A stretch of DNA of 59,106 bases from Alphaproteobacteria bacterium (GCA_026400755.1 JAPLOM010000012.1:1-59106), one strand, 5' to 3'; shown: positions 27,469-37,319, counted from the first letter of the stretch. The notes: a model not told the origin generated them from the sequence alone. A program made the numbers and translations.

Positions 27469-28074
27469 ATGAAGCTGTTTCTCACCCCCGGGGCCTGCTC
27501 CCTTTCGCCGCATATCGTTCTGCGCGAAGCAGGCCTGCCCTTCGACGCCGAAGTGGTCGACCTGAAAACCAAGAAGACAAAATCAGGCGCCGATTTCCGC
27601 GCGGTGAATCCCAAGGGTCAGGTTCCCACGCTGCAGATCGACGGCGGCGACATCCTGACCGAGGGCGCGGCCATCGTTCAGTACCTGGCCGATCAAAAGC
27701 CCGAGAAGAAGCTGGCGCCCGCCAACGGCACCGTCGAGCGCTACCACTTGCAGGAATGGCTGAACTTCATCGCCGCAGAAGTGCACAAGGGTTTCAGCCC
27801 GCTGTTCAACCCGAAAACGCCCGATGCCTACAAGGACATCGTGAAGGAGAACCTGGCCGCGAAATTCGACCATCTGTCGAAGGCGCTGGAAGGCCGCGAC
27901 CACCTGATGGGCAGCTTCACCGTGGTCGACGCCTATCTCTACACGATCCTGACCTGGGCCAAGCCCATGGGCATCGACATCGGCAAATGGCCGACCTTGA
28001 AGGCCTATTTCGACCGCGTCGCTGCGCGCCCCGCGGTGCGCGCGGCGCACGAGGCCGAGGCCAAGCAGGCCTAA
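27469..28074 (+). CDS. Glutathione S-transferase, bacterial beta class
   Basis: 201 aa. The N-terminal thioredoxin-like domain MKLFLTPGACSLSPHIVLRE has the beta-class Cys10 and Ser11/Ser13. VNPKGQVPTLQIDGGDILTE contains the cis-Pro and the EGAAI glutathione site. The C-terminal helical domain ends with YLYTILTWAK and FDRVAARPAVRAA. Conjugates or reduces electrophiles with glutathione. ATG at 27469 preceded by AAAGGA. Confidence 0.95.
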   Translation: MKLFLTPGACSLSPHIVLREAGLPFDAEVVDLKTKKTKSGADFRAVNPKGQVPTLQIDGGDILTEGAAIVQYLADQKPEKKLAPANGTVERYHLQEWLNFIAAEVHKGFSPLFNPKTPDAYKDIVKENLAAKFDHLSKALEGRDHLMGSFTVVDAYLYTILTWAKPMGIDIGKWPTLKAYFDRVAARPAVRAAHEAEAKQA

Positions 28075-28084
28075 CGCTTCCTCA

Positions 28085-28111
28085 GGGCGGGGGTCCCAAG
28101 GGCCCCCGCCC
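28085..28111 (+). terminator. GC-rich hairpin after the GST gene
   Basis: GGGCGGGGGTCCC (28085-28097) pairs with GGGCCCCCGCCC (28100-28111) with a single bulged T and a 2-nt loop, 11 nt after the GST stop. There is no T-run. Confidence 0.55.
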
Positions 28112-28198
28112 CAGGGCCTATCGCATGGCGAACAGGCGCGGTGACGGCGGCGGGGCAATCGGTTAAACTTTTGCCGGGTTTTACCGAGGAGTAACGCT

Positions 28199-28801
28199 GT
28201 GACCGTCCGCACCGCGACCATCGCCGATATCGTCTGGCCGAGCCGACCGCAGGCCCGCATCGTCCGCGCCGCCGCGTTGATGCTTCTCGGCGCGTGCCTC
28301 TTGACCCTCTCGGCCAAGATCCAGATTCCATTCTGGCCCGTCCCGATGACGATGCAGACGCTCGTCGTGCTGGTGATCGGCATGGCCTATGGCTGGCGCC
28401 TGGGCGCCGCCCCCGTGCTGGCCTATCTCGTGGCTGGTGTGGCGGGGTTGCCGGTGTTCGCGGGCACGCCCGCGCGTGGCATCGGCGTGGCTTATATGAT
28501 GGGGCCGACCGGAGGGTACCTGCTTGGCTTCCTGGTCTCCGCCGCCGCCGTCGGCTTCCTCGGCGAGCGCGGCTGGGACCGCTCGCTCCCGCGCACCGCG
28601 GTTGCCATGGTGTTGGGCCAGGCCATCATCGCCCTGGCCGGCGTGGCGTGGCTCGCAATCCTGTTCAATCTGCCCAAGGCCATCGAGGTGGGCTTCAAGC
28701 CGTTCCTGGCCGCCAGCCTGCTCAAGGTCGCGCTGGGCATCGTGCTGATGCCCACGATCTGGAAGCTGTTGGACCGCAACCCCGCGAAACGCGCGAACTA
28801 A
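28199..28801 (+). CDS. bioY: Biotin transporter substrate-binding subunit
   Basis: 200 aa with about six helices. BioY is the S-component of an ECF biotin transporter and can act alone in some alphaproteobacteria; no bioM or bioN is next to it. Signatures: AKIQIPFWPVPMTMQTLVVL, PVFAGTPARGIGVAYMMGPT and GGYLLGF. GTG start at 28199 supported by GAGGAG eight bases upstream. I did not find a BioR palindrome in the leader. Confidence 0.95.
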   Translation: MTVRTATIADIVWPSRPQARIVRAAALMLLGACLLTLSAKIQIPFWPVPMTMQTLVVLVIGMAYGWRLGAAPVLAYLVAGVAGLPVFAGTPARGIGVAYMMGPTGGYLLGFLVSAAAVGFLGERGWDRSLPRTAVAMVLGQAIIALAGVAWLAILFNLPKAIEVGFKPFLAASLLKVALGIVLMPTIWKLLDRNPAKRAN

Positions 28802-28805
28802 GCGT

Positions 28806-30044
28806 CTACTCCGCCGACGACGGCGGTTTCGGCGGCTCCAGGATTTCGCCGATTCCGCGGCGATAGAGGACGAGGCTGGCCAGGATGCCGGCCGTGGACG
28901 CGATCAGGCCGGCTTCGATACCGGCATGCTGCGCGACATGGCCCCAAAGCCAGCTTCCCAGCGCCAGCCCCGAGAAGATCGCCACGTAATAGGCAGAGAC
29001 CGCGCGGCCCAGATAGGCGCGATCGGCCGCCATCTGCACCACCACGTTGAAGGTGGACATCAGCATCATCCAGCCCAGCCCGCCGATCGCCAGAATGGGC
29101 AGCAGAATGGCCTGCGAATGCACGAGAGCCAGCGCCACCGGTGACCCGGCGAAGCAGAGCGCGGAGAAGCCGCACAACTTGCGCAAGCCGAAGGTGCGCC
29201 GGGCCCAGGTCAACGCGGGCGCGCCAATCAAGGCGCCGACACCCAAGGCCCCCAGCATGATGCCGTAAAGCGATGGGCCGCCTCCGGTGGCCTGTTTGGC
29301 CACCAGCGGCAGGAGCGACCACAGCGCGCTCGCGAACAGGGTGAAGATGAAGCAGCGCAGCAAGGCCGCGCGGATGGCCGGCGTCGCGTGCACATGACTG
29401 AGCCCGCCGCGCATCTCGGCCATGATGCTGCCCTTCTGCGACACCTTCTGGATTCCCGCGCGCCGGCGCCAACGGAAGAGAACCGCGATGATGGGCAGGT
29501 TGAAGAGAGCGTTGGCGATGAAGGCCGACTGCACGCCGAAGCTCGCGATCAGCAGGCCGCCCAACGCCGGGCCCACGGAACGGGCGATGTTCCAGCCGAT
29601 GCTCGACAACACGAGCGCATGAGGGATGTCCTCGCGCGGCAGAAGCTTGTTCACCGTCGCCTGGTACGCCGGATAGCGGATGGCCGAGCCGCTATCGAGC
29701 GCGAAGGTGAGGATCAACAGAAGCCACGGTGTGATGATGCCGAAATAGTCGAAGGCGCCGATGGCCAGCGCCATCGACAAGATCGCGATCTGCGAAAACA
29801 AGAGGATCAAGCGCTGGTCGAAACGGTCGGCCATCACGCCGCCGAAGACCGTGAAAAGGATCGGCGGGATCGCGTTCGCCGCCTGCACCCAGGCCACGAA
29901 GTCGACCGTCGGCGCGATCGTCGTCATCAGCCATGCGGCGCCCACCGACTGAATCCATACGCCGAAATAAGACAGCAACATCGCGCACCAGACGGCGCGA
30001 TAGAGATCGTTGCGCAGAGGAGACAGAAGCGGGGGGAGCGTCAT
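28806..30044 (-). CDS. MFS transporter, EntS-like subfamily
   Basis: 412 aa with twelve predicted helices. VFGGVMADRFDQRLILLFSQ is the loop 2-3 motif A region. DSGSAIRYPAYQATVNKLLP and SVGPALGGLLIASFGVQSAF are typical of the MFS_3/EntS group that exports siderophores or drugs. The start ATG at 30044 fits family length. A GTG at 30065 with a GGGGA ribosome site is a real alternative. No substrate evidence in the context; mutY is upstream, bioY convergent (4-nt gap). Confidence 0.88.
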   Translation of the reverse strand: MTLPPLLSPLRNDLYRAVWCAMLLSYFGVWIQSVGAAWLMTTIAPTVDFVAWVQAANAIPPILFTVFGGVMADRFDQRLILLFSQIAILSMALAIGAFDYFGIITPWLLLILTFALDSGSAIRYPAYQATVNKLLPREDIPHALVLSSIGWNIARSVGPALGGLLIASFGVQSAFIANALFNLPIIAVLFRWRRRAGIQKVSQKGSIMAEMRGGLSHVHATPAIRAALLRCFIFTLFASALWSLLPLVAKQATGGGPSLYGIMLGALGVGALIGAPALTWARRTFGLRKLCGFSALCFAGSPVALALVHSQAILLPILAIGGLGWMMLMSTFNVVVQMAADRAYLGRAVSAYYVAIFSGLALGSWLWGHVAQHAGIEAGLIASTAGILASLVLYRRGIGEILEPPKPPSSAE

Positions 30045-30113
30045 GGTCGTCGGTTGTCGCGGCACATGGTCACATCCCCGAGCGGCAAACTAGCATGCGG
30101 TCTACCGGACAGG

Positions 30114-31262
30114 TCATCGCTTCGCACGGGGTCCCATGCGCGCCACGCGGGCTTCGCCCCGGGCATGGGCCACGACTTTCTTGGTCAGGGTCGGCAAAGC
30201 CTGTTCGGAGATACGGTCAAGCGGCCACCAGAACGCGCCGCCCTCCGGCATCGCATCCATCGCAACGCGGGCTTCCATCACTTCCAGCTCCAGATCCAGA
30301 TGGGTGAAACCGTGCAGCACCGCCCCCGCCAATGTGCGCCAGCGGGCTTGGACCGGCGCCGCGCGCAAGGCCTCCGCGCGCGGCCACGCGGCCTCGCGCC
30401 ATTCCGTCGACGGCACTTCGATCATGCCGCCCAGCAGGCCGGATTCGGGGCGGCGGCGCAGAAGCACGGCGCCATCCTCGCGCACGGCCCAGAAAACCAC
30501 GCCGCGCTTGGCCGCGCGCGCGGCCTTGGGCGATTTCGCGGGCAAGGATTCAGCGATGCCCTGCGCGCGCGCGACGCATGCATCCGACCACGGGCATAAC
30601 GCGCACGCCGGACGCTTCGGACTGCACAGCGTCGCGCCCAAATCCATCAGCGCCTGAATGTAATCGCCGGGCCGCTTTGCGGGTGTGAGTCGTTGAGCAT
30701 GGGCATAGATCTCGGGCTTCGCCTTCGGCAGCGGCGTCGTAATGCCGCACAGGCGTGCGATCACCCGCTCCACATTCGCGTCCACCGGCGTGGCCTGGCG
30801 ATCGAAGGCGATAGAAGCGATGGCAGCCGCGGTGTAAGCGCCGACGCCGGGCAAGGCGCGCAGCCCTTCCTCGGTGTCCGGAAACCGGCCGCCATGATCC
30901 TCGGCCACGAGCTTCGCCGCGCGATGGAGGTTGCGCGCGCGCGCGTAGTAGCCGAGGCCTTGCCACGCATGCAGCACGTCGTCGAGCGGCGCCGTGGCCA
31001 GCGCGCCGACCGTCGGCCAGCGGCGCAGGAACGCCTCGAAATAGGATTTCACCGCCGCGACAGTGGTCTGCTGCAGCATGATCTCGCTGAGCCAGACATG
31101 GTACGGATCGGCAACCTGTCCGGGCAACGCGCGCCACGGCATGCGCCGCCGGTGGCGGTCGTACCAGGCCAACAAGCGGCGCGCGAGGACGCGCGCCTGA
31201 TTCGGATCAGCGGTTGGATCGTCCTGGCCGGCCGATGGCGGTCGACGCCGGGCTTTCGTCAT
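30114..31262 (-). CDS. mutY: A/G-specific adenine DNA glycosylase
   Basis: 382 aa. Removes adenine mispaired with 8-oxoguanine. SEIMLQQTTVAAV holds the catalytic Glu, LPGVGAYTAAAIASIAF the helix-hairpin-helix, VDANVERVIAR the catalytic Asp. CSPKRPACALCPWSDAC is the C-x6-C-x2-C-x5-C iron-sulfur motif. The C-terminal NUDIX-like domain recognises 8-oxoG (GAVLLRRRPESGLLGGMIEV). Divergent from dciA with 40 nt between. Confidence 0.97.
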   Translation of the reverse strand: MTKARRRPPSAGQDDPTADPNQARVLARRLLAWYDRHRRRMPWRALPGQVADPYHVWLSEIMLQQTTVAAVKSYFEAFLRRWPTVGALATAPLDDVLHAWQGLGYYARARNLHRAAKLVAEDHGGRFPDTEEGLRALPGVGAYTAAAIASIAFDRQATPVDANVERVIARLCGITTPLPKAKPEIYAHAQRLTPAKRPGDYIQALMDLGATLCSPKRPACALCPWSDACVARAQGIAESLPAKSPKAARAAKRGVVFWAVREDGAVLLRRRPESGLLGGMIEVPSTEWREAAWPRAEALRAAPVQARWRTLAGAVLHGFTHLDLELEVMEARVAMDAMPEGGAFWWPLDRISEQALPTLTKKVVAHARGEARVARMGPRAKR

Positions 31263-31302
31263 GGCGTGAAGGTCATACCGAGTGTCCCATCCGGACTATA
31301 GA

Positions 31303-31815
31303 ATGACTCCCATGCCCAAGAAGCCAGAACCAGCCGCGCCTCGCCGGCCTACCCGCCGCGCTTCCGGCCCGCGCGCGCTCAGCACGCTGTTGCCCGCGGT
31401 GGCGAAGACCGCGTTCAAGCGCGGCGGCCAGGCCCTGGCGACGCTGGCCGCCGATTGGGACGCCATCGTCGGGCCCGAGCTGGGCCGCCAGACCTTGCCG
31501 GTGAAGCTGGCCTTCGCGCCCGGCGAGCGCGCGGGCGGCACCCTTCACATCGCCGCATCCGGCGCCCTGGCGCTCGAGCTTCAGCACCAGGAGCCCCAGG
31601 TGCTGGAGCGCATCAACGGCCATTTCGGTTATCGCGCGGTGGAACGCATCCGCCTGGTCCAGGACGTGGCGCGGATCGAGGCGCGTCTGCGCCGCCGCAC
31701 GCCCGCGCCGAAGACAAACGCGAACGCCCCCGCGCCGCCCGTGGACGGGGTCGACGATCCGGATCTGCGCGCGGCGCTTTCGCGGCTCGGCCAAGCGCTG
31801 GCGCGACGCTCCTGA
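31303..31815 (+). CDS. DciA-family (DUF721) replicative helicase-loading protein
   Basis: 170 aa. The N-terminal KH-like domain shows KTAFKRGGQALATLAADWDA and IVGPELGRQTLPVKLAFAPG, the DUF721 signature. DciA proteins assist DnaB loading in bacteria lacking DnaC. The tail is Pro/Arg rich and disordered. Start ATG at 31303 (MTPMPKKPEP); 31312 or a GTG at 31282 are alternatives. The order mutY-dciA-dsbA-smc is common in alphaproteobacteria. Confidence 0.88.
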   Translation: MTPMPKKPEPAAPRRPTRRASGPRALSTLLPAVAKTAFKRGGQALATLAADWDAIVGPELGRQTLPVKLAFAPGERAGGTLHIAASGALALELQHQEPQVLERINGHFGYRAVERIRLVQDVARIEARLRRRTPAPKTNANAPAPPVDGVDDPDLRAALSRLGQALARRS

Positions 31816-31856
31816 CATCCGCAATTCCGCCATGGTTGGCGGCTTCCCTGGTGTTC

Positions 31857-31885
31857 TTGTGGACTCGGGAGGTGGCTTCTATACT
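31857..31885 (+). promoter_or_regulatory. Candidate sigma-70 promoter for dsbA-smc
   Basis: TTGTGG (31857-31862) and TATACT (31880-31885) with a 17-nt spacer. The -10 is a 5 of 6 match and the -35 is weak. Transcription would start near 31892, 18 nt before the dsbA ATG. Confidence 0.5.
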
Positions 31886-31909
31886 CCCGCAACATCTAGT
31901 GGGTGGGGC

Positions 31910-32524
31910 ATGAACCTACACAAGTTCTCGTTGGCGTCGGCCGCCGTTATCGTCTTGATCTGGTTGGGTCTTGCGCCGGTTTCGGCCGCGCCCGCGACGG
32001 TTCAAGAGGCCATGTCCGAGCGCGTCCTGGGCACGGCCGATGCGCCGGTCACGATCATCGAATTCGCCTCGCTGACCTGCCCCCATTGCAAGGATTTCGA
32101 GGTCAACGTCCTGCCCAAGTTGAAGACCGCCTATATCGACACGGGCAAGGTGAAGTTGGTCTATCGCGACTTCCCCCTCGATGGCCGCGCGCTGCTGGCC
32201 GCCATGACCGCACGCTGCGCGCCTAAGGATCGCTATTTCGCGTTTCTCGACGCTCTATTCCGTGGCCAGGACAGCTGGGCACGGGCGCAAGATACGACCC
32301 AGGCGCTGGGCCAAGTGGCGAGACTTGGCGGCATGTCCCAGGCGGATTTCGACGCCTGCATCAAGAACCAAGCCCTGTTCGAGGCGATCAAGAAGGACGC
32401 CACGGACGCCCAGCAGCAGTACAAGATCGAATCCACGCCGACCTTCATCATCAACGGCAAGAAGATGGACGGCGCCCACACCTTCGAATCCTTCGAAGCT
32501 GCCCTCAAGCCGCTCCTGAAATAG
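31910..32524 (+). CDS. DsbA-family thiol:disulfide oxidoreductase (periplasmic)
   Basis: 204 aa. Signal peptide at residues 1-27. The thioredoxin fold has the active site CPHC (Cys57, Cys60) in EFASLTCPHCKDF, and the cis-Pro loop is ESTPTFIINGKKM. This layout matches single-domain DsbA/BdbD-like proteins found upstream of smc in many alphaproteobacteria. It oxidises or isomerises secreted protein thiols. ATG at 31910 with GGGTGGGG before it; smc follows after 19 nt. Confidence 0.93.
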   Translation: MNLHKFSLASAAVIVLIWLGLAPVSAAPATVQEAMSERVLGTADAPVTIIEFASLTCPHCKDFEVNVLPKLKTAYIDTGKVKLVYRDFPLDGRALLAAMTARCAPKDRYFAFLDALFRGQDSWARAQDTTQALGQVARLGGMSQADFDACIKNQALFEAIKKDATDAQQQYKIESTPTFIINGKKMDGAHTFESFEAALKPLLK

Positions 32525-32543
32525 CCCGTTCGGAACCCCGCCC

Positions 32544-35500
32544 TTGGTCCAGTTTTCCAAACTCCGCCTCACCGGTTTCAAATCCTTCGTTGAACCCTCC
32601 GAGCTTTCGATCGAGTCCGGCATGACCGGCGTGGTCGGGCCGAACGGTTGCGGCAAATCGAATCTTGTCGACGCCCTGCGCTGGGTGATGGCCGAAACCT
32701 CGGCCAAGGAGATGCGCGGCGCGGAGATGGACGACGTCATCTTTGGCGGCACGGCGGAGAAGCCCGCGCGCAACATCGCGGAAGTGACGCTGGTGCTGGA
32801 CAATTCCGACCGCACCGCGCCGGCCGCGTTCAACGACACCGACACGCTGGAGGTCACGCGGCGCATCCAGCGCGGCGAGGGCTCGATCTACAAGGTCAAC
32901 GGCCGCGACGTGCGCGCCCGCGACGTGGCGCTCCTGTTCGCCGACGCGGCCAGCGGCGCACGCTCGACCGCCATCGTCAGTCAAGGTCGTGTCGGCTCGC
33001 TGGTCGCCGCCCGCCCGACCGACCGGCGCGCGCTTTTGGAAGAAGCCGCCGGCATCACCGGCCTGCACAACCGCCGGCATGAGGCCGAACTGCGCCTGCG
33101 CGCCGCCGAAACCAATATGCAGCGCTTGGAAGACGTGCTGATCACCCTCGACAGCCAGCTCGAAGCGCTGAAGAAGCAGGCGCGCCAAGCCAACCGCTAC
33201 CGCAATCTGAGCGACCACATCCGCAAGGCCGAAGCCATGCTGCTGCACCGGCGCTGGCGTGACGCCTGCGCCGCGCTGGATGCCGCGCGCGCGCGCCACA
33301 CCGAGGCCGAGGCGCGGGTCGCGCAGCTGACGGGCGATGCCGCCCACGCCGCGATCGCCCAGGCTAATGCCGCAACCCTGTTGCCCGGCCTGCGCCACGC
33401 CGAGGCCGAAGTGGCCGCCGCGCTGCACCGCTTGGCCGTCGAGCGCGACGGATTGGCCGCCGAGGAAGCCCGCGTGGCCCAGGCCCAGCGCGAGCTGACG
33501 GCGCGCCGCACGCAACTCGAAGCCGACATGGAGCGCGAGCGCGCGCTGGAAGCCGACGCCAGCGCGGCGCGCGAGCGCCTGACCGCCGAACGCACCGCGC
33601 TGGAAGGCGCGCGCGACACCGAAACGGCCGCGCGCGAGGAGACCAAGACCGCGGTCGAAAGCGCGACGACGGAAACGCACGGGCTCGAAACCCAGGTCAA
33701 TGAACTGACCGCCGAGATCGCGGCGACGGAAGCGCGCCACGCCGATTTGTCGCGCCGCCAGGCCGAGGCACGCGATCGCGCCGGCCGCTTGGCCGCCCGC
33801 GCGTCGGAGCTTGCCGCCGAAATCGACACGCTGCGGGCCCAGGCACTGCCGGATCACGCATTGCAGGATGCCGAACGCGTGCGCGACGAAGCGCAGGCCG
33901 ACCTGGAGACCGCGCAGGCCCGCGTGGCCGAACTCGACAACGCCCGCGCTGCGGCCGCCGACGCCACCGAGATGGCGCGTGAGGCGCTACAGGCCATCGA
34001 AGGCCAGCGCGCCCGCATCCGCGCCGAGCAGCATGCGCTCGAAGATATTTTGAAGGCCGGCGAGCAGGATATGTGGCCGCCGCTGATCGACCAGATCACG
34101 GTCGATCCCGGCTTCGAGGCCGCGCTGGGCGCGGCACTCGGCGACGACTTGATCGCGCCTGCCGACGAGGGCGCGCCGGTCCACTGGCGTACGCTGCCGC
34201 CGCTATCGAATGCCTTGGCGTTGCCGGCCGGTATCGAGCCCTTGTCCACCCATGTACGCGGTCCCGCGGCGCTGCTGCGGCGCCTGTCGCAGATCGGCAT
34301 GGTCGCGAATTCGTCCGAAGGCGGTGCCCTGTCCGCCTCCTTGGCCCAGGGCCAACGTCTGGTTGCCCGTGACGGCGCCCTGTGGCGCTGGGACGGTTTC
34401 ACCGTCAAGGCCGGCGCGCGCACGACCGCCGCCACGCGCTTGGCACAGCGGAACCGTCTGACCAGCCTGGTGACAGAACTGGCCGCGATCGACGCGCAGC
34501 TCGAAACCGCGCGGCGCGACGCCGCCGCGGCGCGCGAAGCCAGCCAGACCGCCGCCGCCGCCGCCAAGACCGTCCAGGACACGCAGCGCGATGCCATCGC
34601 GGCGCTGGAACGCGCCCGTCAGGACCATGCCCGGCTAGCACAGAAGGCGGCAGCCGACGCCTCGCGCCTCGCGGCGCTCGACGAGACCGTGGCCCGCGTG
34701 CGCGCCGATCTGAACGAGGCCGAGACGGCGCAATCCGAAGCCACGCGCGAAGCGGCGGCACTGACCGACGTCACGACACACCGCGCGCGGCTCGACACGA
34801 TCCGCGCCGATCTGGCCGAGGCGCGCACGCGTCTTTTGGAGCACCAGAGCCGGCTCGACCGACAGACCCGCGAAGGTCAGGCCCGCGACCGGCGCTTGGC
34901 CGAGATCGAGACCGAGGACCGCTCTTGGGGCGAGCGCGCGAACGCCGCCGCCCAGCACCGCGCGGATCTGCAGACCCGCGCCGAGGCCGCCGCTGCCGAA
35001 TTGGAGCGCCTGGCCCATCGTCCCGCCGAGATCGAAGCCCAGCGTCTGGCACTGGCGGATCAGATCGAGCGCACCGAATCCGAGCGCTCGCTGGCCGCCG
35101 ACGCACTGGCCACCGCGGAAACGGATTTAGCCACTAAGGACAAGGCGCTGAAGGCCGCCGAGGCCGCATTGTCGACCGCGCGCGAGGACCGCGTACGCGC
35201 GGAAGCCGCCGTCGAGCAGGCCGAGATGGCCAACACCGCCGTGGCCGACCGCATCACCGAGCGCTTGAATTGCACGCCCGAGCAGGCATTGGGCATCGCG
35301 GGCATCGAAGACGAATCGACCCTGCCCGAGCTCGCCAACCTGGAAGGCCGCTTGGACCGTCTGCAGCGCGAGCGCGACAACATGGGCGCGGTCAACCTGC
35401 GCGCCGAGCAGGAAGCCGACGAGTTGGGCGAGAAGATCGAAACCATGCGCAAGGAGCGCGACGATCTGATGGCCGCCATCGCACGTCTGCGCGAGGGTAT

Positions 35501-36008
35501 CGCCGAGCTGAACCGCGAAGGACGCGAGCGGCTTTTGGCCTCCTTTGAGACCGTCAACGGCCATTTCCAGACCCTGTTCACCCGCCTGTTCAACGGCGGC
35601 CGCGCGCGGCTGATGCTGACGGACCTGGAGAACCCGCTGGAGGCCGGCCTCGAGATCATGGCCAGCCCGCCGGGCAAGAAGCTTCAGATCCTGACCCTCT
35701 TGTCGGGCGGCGAGCGGGCCCTGACGGCCCTGGCCCTCCTGTTCGCGGTGTTCCTGAGCAACCCGGCGCCCGTCTGCGTGCTGGACGAAGTGGACGCACC
35801 GCTGGACGACGCCAACGTCGACCGGATTTGCAGCCTGCTGGAGGAAATCGCGCACAGTTCCTCGACCCGCTTCCTGGTCATCACCCATCATCGGATGACC
35901 ATGGCGCGCATGGATCGGCTGTTCGGCGTGACCATGACGGACCCCGGCATGTCGCAACTCGTCTCGGTTGACCTGGAGCGCGCTGAAACGATCCGCCAGA
36001 CCGCCTGA
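32544..36008 (+). CDS. smc: Chromosome partition protein SMC
   Basis: 1154 aa, the usual length. The N-terminal head is VQFSKLRLTGFKSFVEPSEL then the Walker A GPNGCGKSN. Long coiled-coil arms (about 170-500 and 650-960) flank a hinge region near 510-610. The C-terminal head has LLSGGERALTALALLFAVFL (ABC signature) and VCVLDEVDAPLDDANVDR (Walker B). It organises and segregates the chromosome with ScpAB. The start is TTG at 32544; no ATG or GTG lies between the dsbA stop and the conserved N-terminus, and GGAA is placed nine bases before it. Confidence 0.97.
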   Translation: MVQFSKLRLTGFKSFVEPSELSIESGMTGVVGPNGCGKSNLVDALRWVMAETSAKEMRGAEMDDVIFGGTAEKPARNIAEVTLVLDNSDRTAPAAFNDTDTLEVTRRIQRGEGSIYKVNGRDVRARDVALLFADAASGARSTAIVSQGRVGSLVAARPTDRRALLEEAAGITGLHNRRHEAELRLRAAETNMQRLEDVLITLDSQLEALKKQARQANRYRNLSDHIRKAEAMLLHRRWRDACAALDAARARHTEAEARVAQLTGDAAHAAIAQANAATLLPGLRHAEAEVAAALHRLAVERDGLAAEEARVAQAQRELTARRTQLEADMERERALEADASAARERLTAERTALEGARDTETAAREETKTAVESATTETHGLETQVNELTAEIAATEARHADLSRRQAEARDRAGRLAARASELAAEIDTLRAQALPDHALQDAERVRDEAQADLETAQARVAELDNARAAAADATEMAREALQAIEGQRARIRAEQHALEDILKAGEQDMWPPLIDQITVDPGFEAALGAALGDDLIAPADEGAPVHWRTLPPLSNALALPAGIEPLSTHVRGPAALLRRLSQIGMVANSSEGGALSASLAQGQRLVARDGALWRWDGFTVKAGARTTAATRLAQRNRLTSLVTELAAIDAQLETARRDAAAAREASQTAAAAAKTVQDTQRDAIAALERARQDHARLAQKAAADASRLAALDETVARVRADLNEAETAQSEATREAAALTDVTTHRARLDTIRADLAEARTRLLEHQSRLDRQTREGQARDRRLAEIETEDRSWGERANAAAQHRADLQTRAEAAAAELERLAHRPAEIEAQRLALADQIERTESERSLAADALATAETDLATKDKALKAAEAALSTAREDRVRAEAAVEQAEMANTAVADRITERLNCTPEQALGIAGIEDESTLPELANLEGRLDRLQRERDNMGAVNLRAEQEADELGEKIETMRKERDDLMAAIARLREGIAELNREGRERLLASFETVNGHFQTLFTRLFNGGRARLMLTDLENPLEAGLEIMASPPGKKLQILTLLSGGERALTALALLFAVFLSNPAPVCVLDEVDAPLDDANVDRICSLLEEIAHSSSTRFLVITHHRMTMARMDRLFGVTMTDPGMSQLVSVDLERAETIRQTA

Positions 36009-36071
36009 AAACTCCACTGCATCAAGGCTTTAAATGGGGTCGGCGGGGAGCCGGAAAGCGGCCTTGCGCGC

Positions 36072-36100
36072 TTGACAGCCTATCCCCCAATCCGTAAGTT
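36072..36100 (+). promoter_or_regulatory. Candidate sigma-70 promoter of the atp F0 operon
   Basis: TTGACA (36072-36077, perfect -35), 17-nt spacer, TAAGTT (36095-36100). It is about 65 nt before atpI. Confidence 0.6.
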
Positions 36101-36164
36101 CCGGCCCGACTTGGCTCGGTTTTAGCGCTCGTAAACAAGGGTTTCAGCGGGCGCCAGGCATCGG

Positions 36165-36503
36165 ATGGAGCGCAATCCCCCACCGCCACTTCGCGACCTC
36201 GACAAGCGCCTCCGCGAGGCGCAGGCGAGAAAGCCGCGCGACACCGGTAAGGTCGCGTCGACAGGGATGGGATTGGCGTTCCGTATTGGCACCGAACTGG
36301 TCGCGGGGCTTGTCGTCGGCGTCGCCATCGGATGGCTGCTCGATGACTGGCTCGGCACGAAACCCTGGTTGATGGTTTTGTTCTTCTTCCTCGGCGCGGG
36401 GGCCGGGATTCTCAACGTCTATCGCACCGTGAGCGGTTACGGCCTGGCGGTCGGTTACCGGAAGCCAGAGGCGAAAGACGACAACGAAGGCGGGGATACG
36501 TAG
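36165..36503 (+). CDS. atpI: ATP synthase protein I
   Basis: 112 aa. Two membrane helices (ELVAGLVVGVAIGWLLDDWL and PWLMVLFFFLGAGAGILNVY) after a charged N-terminus. AtpI assists assembly of the c-ring and is the usual first gene of the alphaproteobacterial F0 operon. ATG at 36165; atpB begins 4 nt after the stop. Confidence 0.93.
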   Translation: MERNPPPPLRDLDKRLREAQARKPRDTGKVASTGMGLAFRIGTELVAGLVVGVAIGWLLDDWLGTKPWLMVLFFFLGAGAGILNVYRTVSGYGLAVGYRKPEAKDDNEGGDT

Positions 36504-36507
36504 CAGG

Positions 36508-37260
36508 ATGGCGGAAGACCACGGACATAGTCCGCTCCACCAGTTCGAAATCGCGAAGATCATCGACGTCAGGATCGGCGGCGCCGACGTGTCGTTCACG
36601 AACTCGTCCGTCGTGATGACGATCGCGGTCATCGCGATCATCGCGTTCCTGACGCTGGGTATGCGGCGCCGCGCGCTGGTTCCCGGCCGCTGGCAGTCCT
36701 TGGCCGAATTGTCCTACGAGTTCGTCGGCAACATGATCCGCGACAACGTGGGCAAGGAAGGGCTGAAGTACTTCCCCCTCATTTTCACGCTCTTCATGTT
36801 CGTGCTGTTCGGCAACCTTCTCGGCCTGGTTCCCTACAGCTTCACCTACACCAGCCACATCGCGGTGACCGCGGCCCTAGCTCTTTTTGTGATCACAGTC
36901 GTTACCGGCATCGGCATTGCGATGCACGGCCTCCATTTCTTCAGTTTCTTCGTGCCCAAGGGCGTTCCGGCGGTGATGCTGCCGCTCATGGTGCCGATCG
37001 AGATCATCTCGTATCTCTCGCGCCCCGTGAGCTTGGCCATCCGACTGTTCGCCAACATGATGGCCGGACACACGATGATGAAGGTGTTCGCCGGTTTCGT
37101 GATCACGCTGGGCGCCGCGACGTTCGGTGTCGGCGCGATCGCGCCCTTGGCCATGAATGTGGCGCTGACCGGGTTCGAGCTTCTGGTCGCGTTCCTGCAG
37201 GCCTACGTGTTCACCGTTTTGACCTGCCTCTATCTCAACGACGCCATCCACCTGCATTGA
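36508..37260 (+). CDS. atpB: ATP synthase F0 subunit a
   Basis: 250 aa, about six helices. Forms the proton half-channels against the c-ring. The essential Arg is in SLAIRLFANMMAGHT. NMIRDNVGKEGLKYFPLIFT and LLVAFLQAYVFTVLTCLYLN are conserved helices. It is in the F0 operon between atpI and atpE, with 59 nt before atpE. Confidence 0.97.
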   Translation: MAEDHGHSPLHQFEIAKIIDVRIGGADVSFTNSSVVMTIAVIAIIAFLTLGMRRRALVPGRWQSLAELSYEFVGNMIRDNVGKEGLKYFPLIFTLFMFVLFGNLLGLVPYSFTYTSHIAVTAALALFVITVVTGIGIAMHGLHFFSFFVPKGVPAVMLPLMVPIEIISYLSRPVSLAIRLFANMMAGHTMMKVFAGFVITLGAATFGVGAIAPLAMNVALTGFELLVAFLQAYVFTVLTCLYLNDAIHLH

Positions 37261-37319
37261 GCAGGCGGCGCCGCTGATATCCACAACCATCCAGACATCA
37301 AAGAAGGGGTACTCGTACG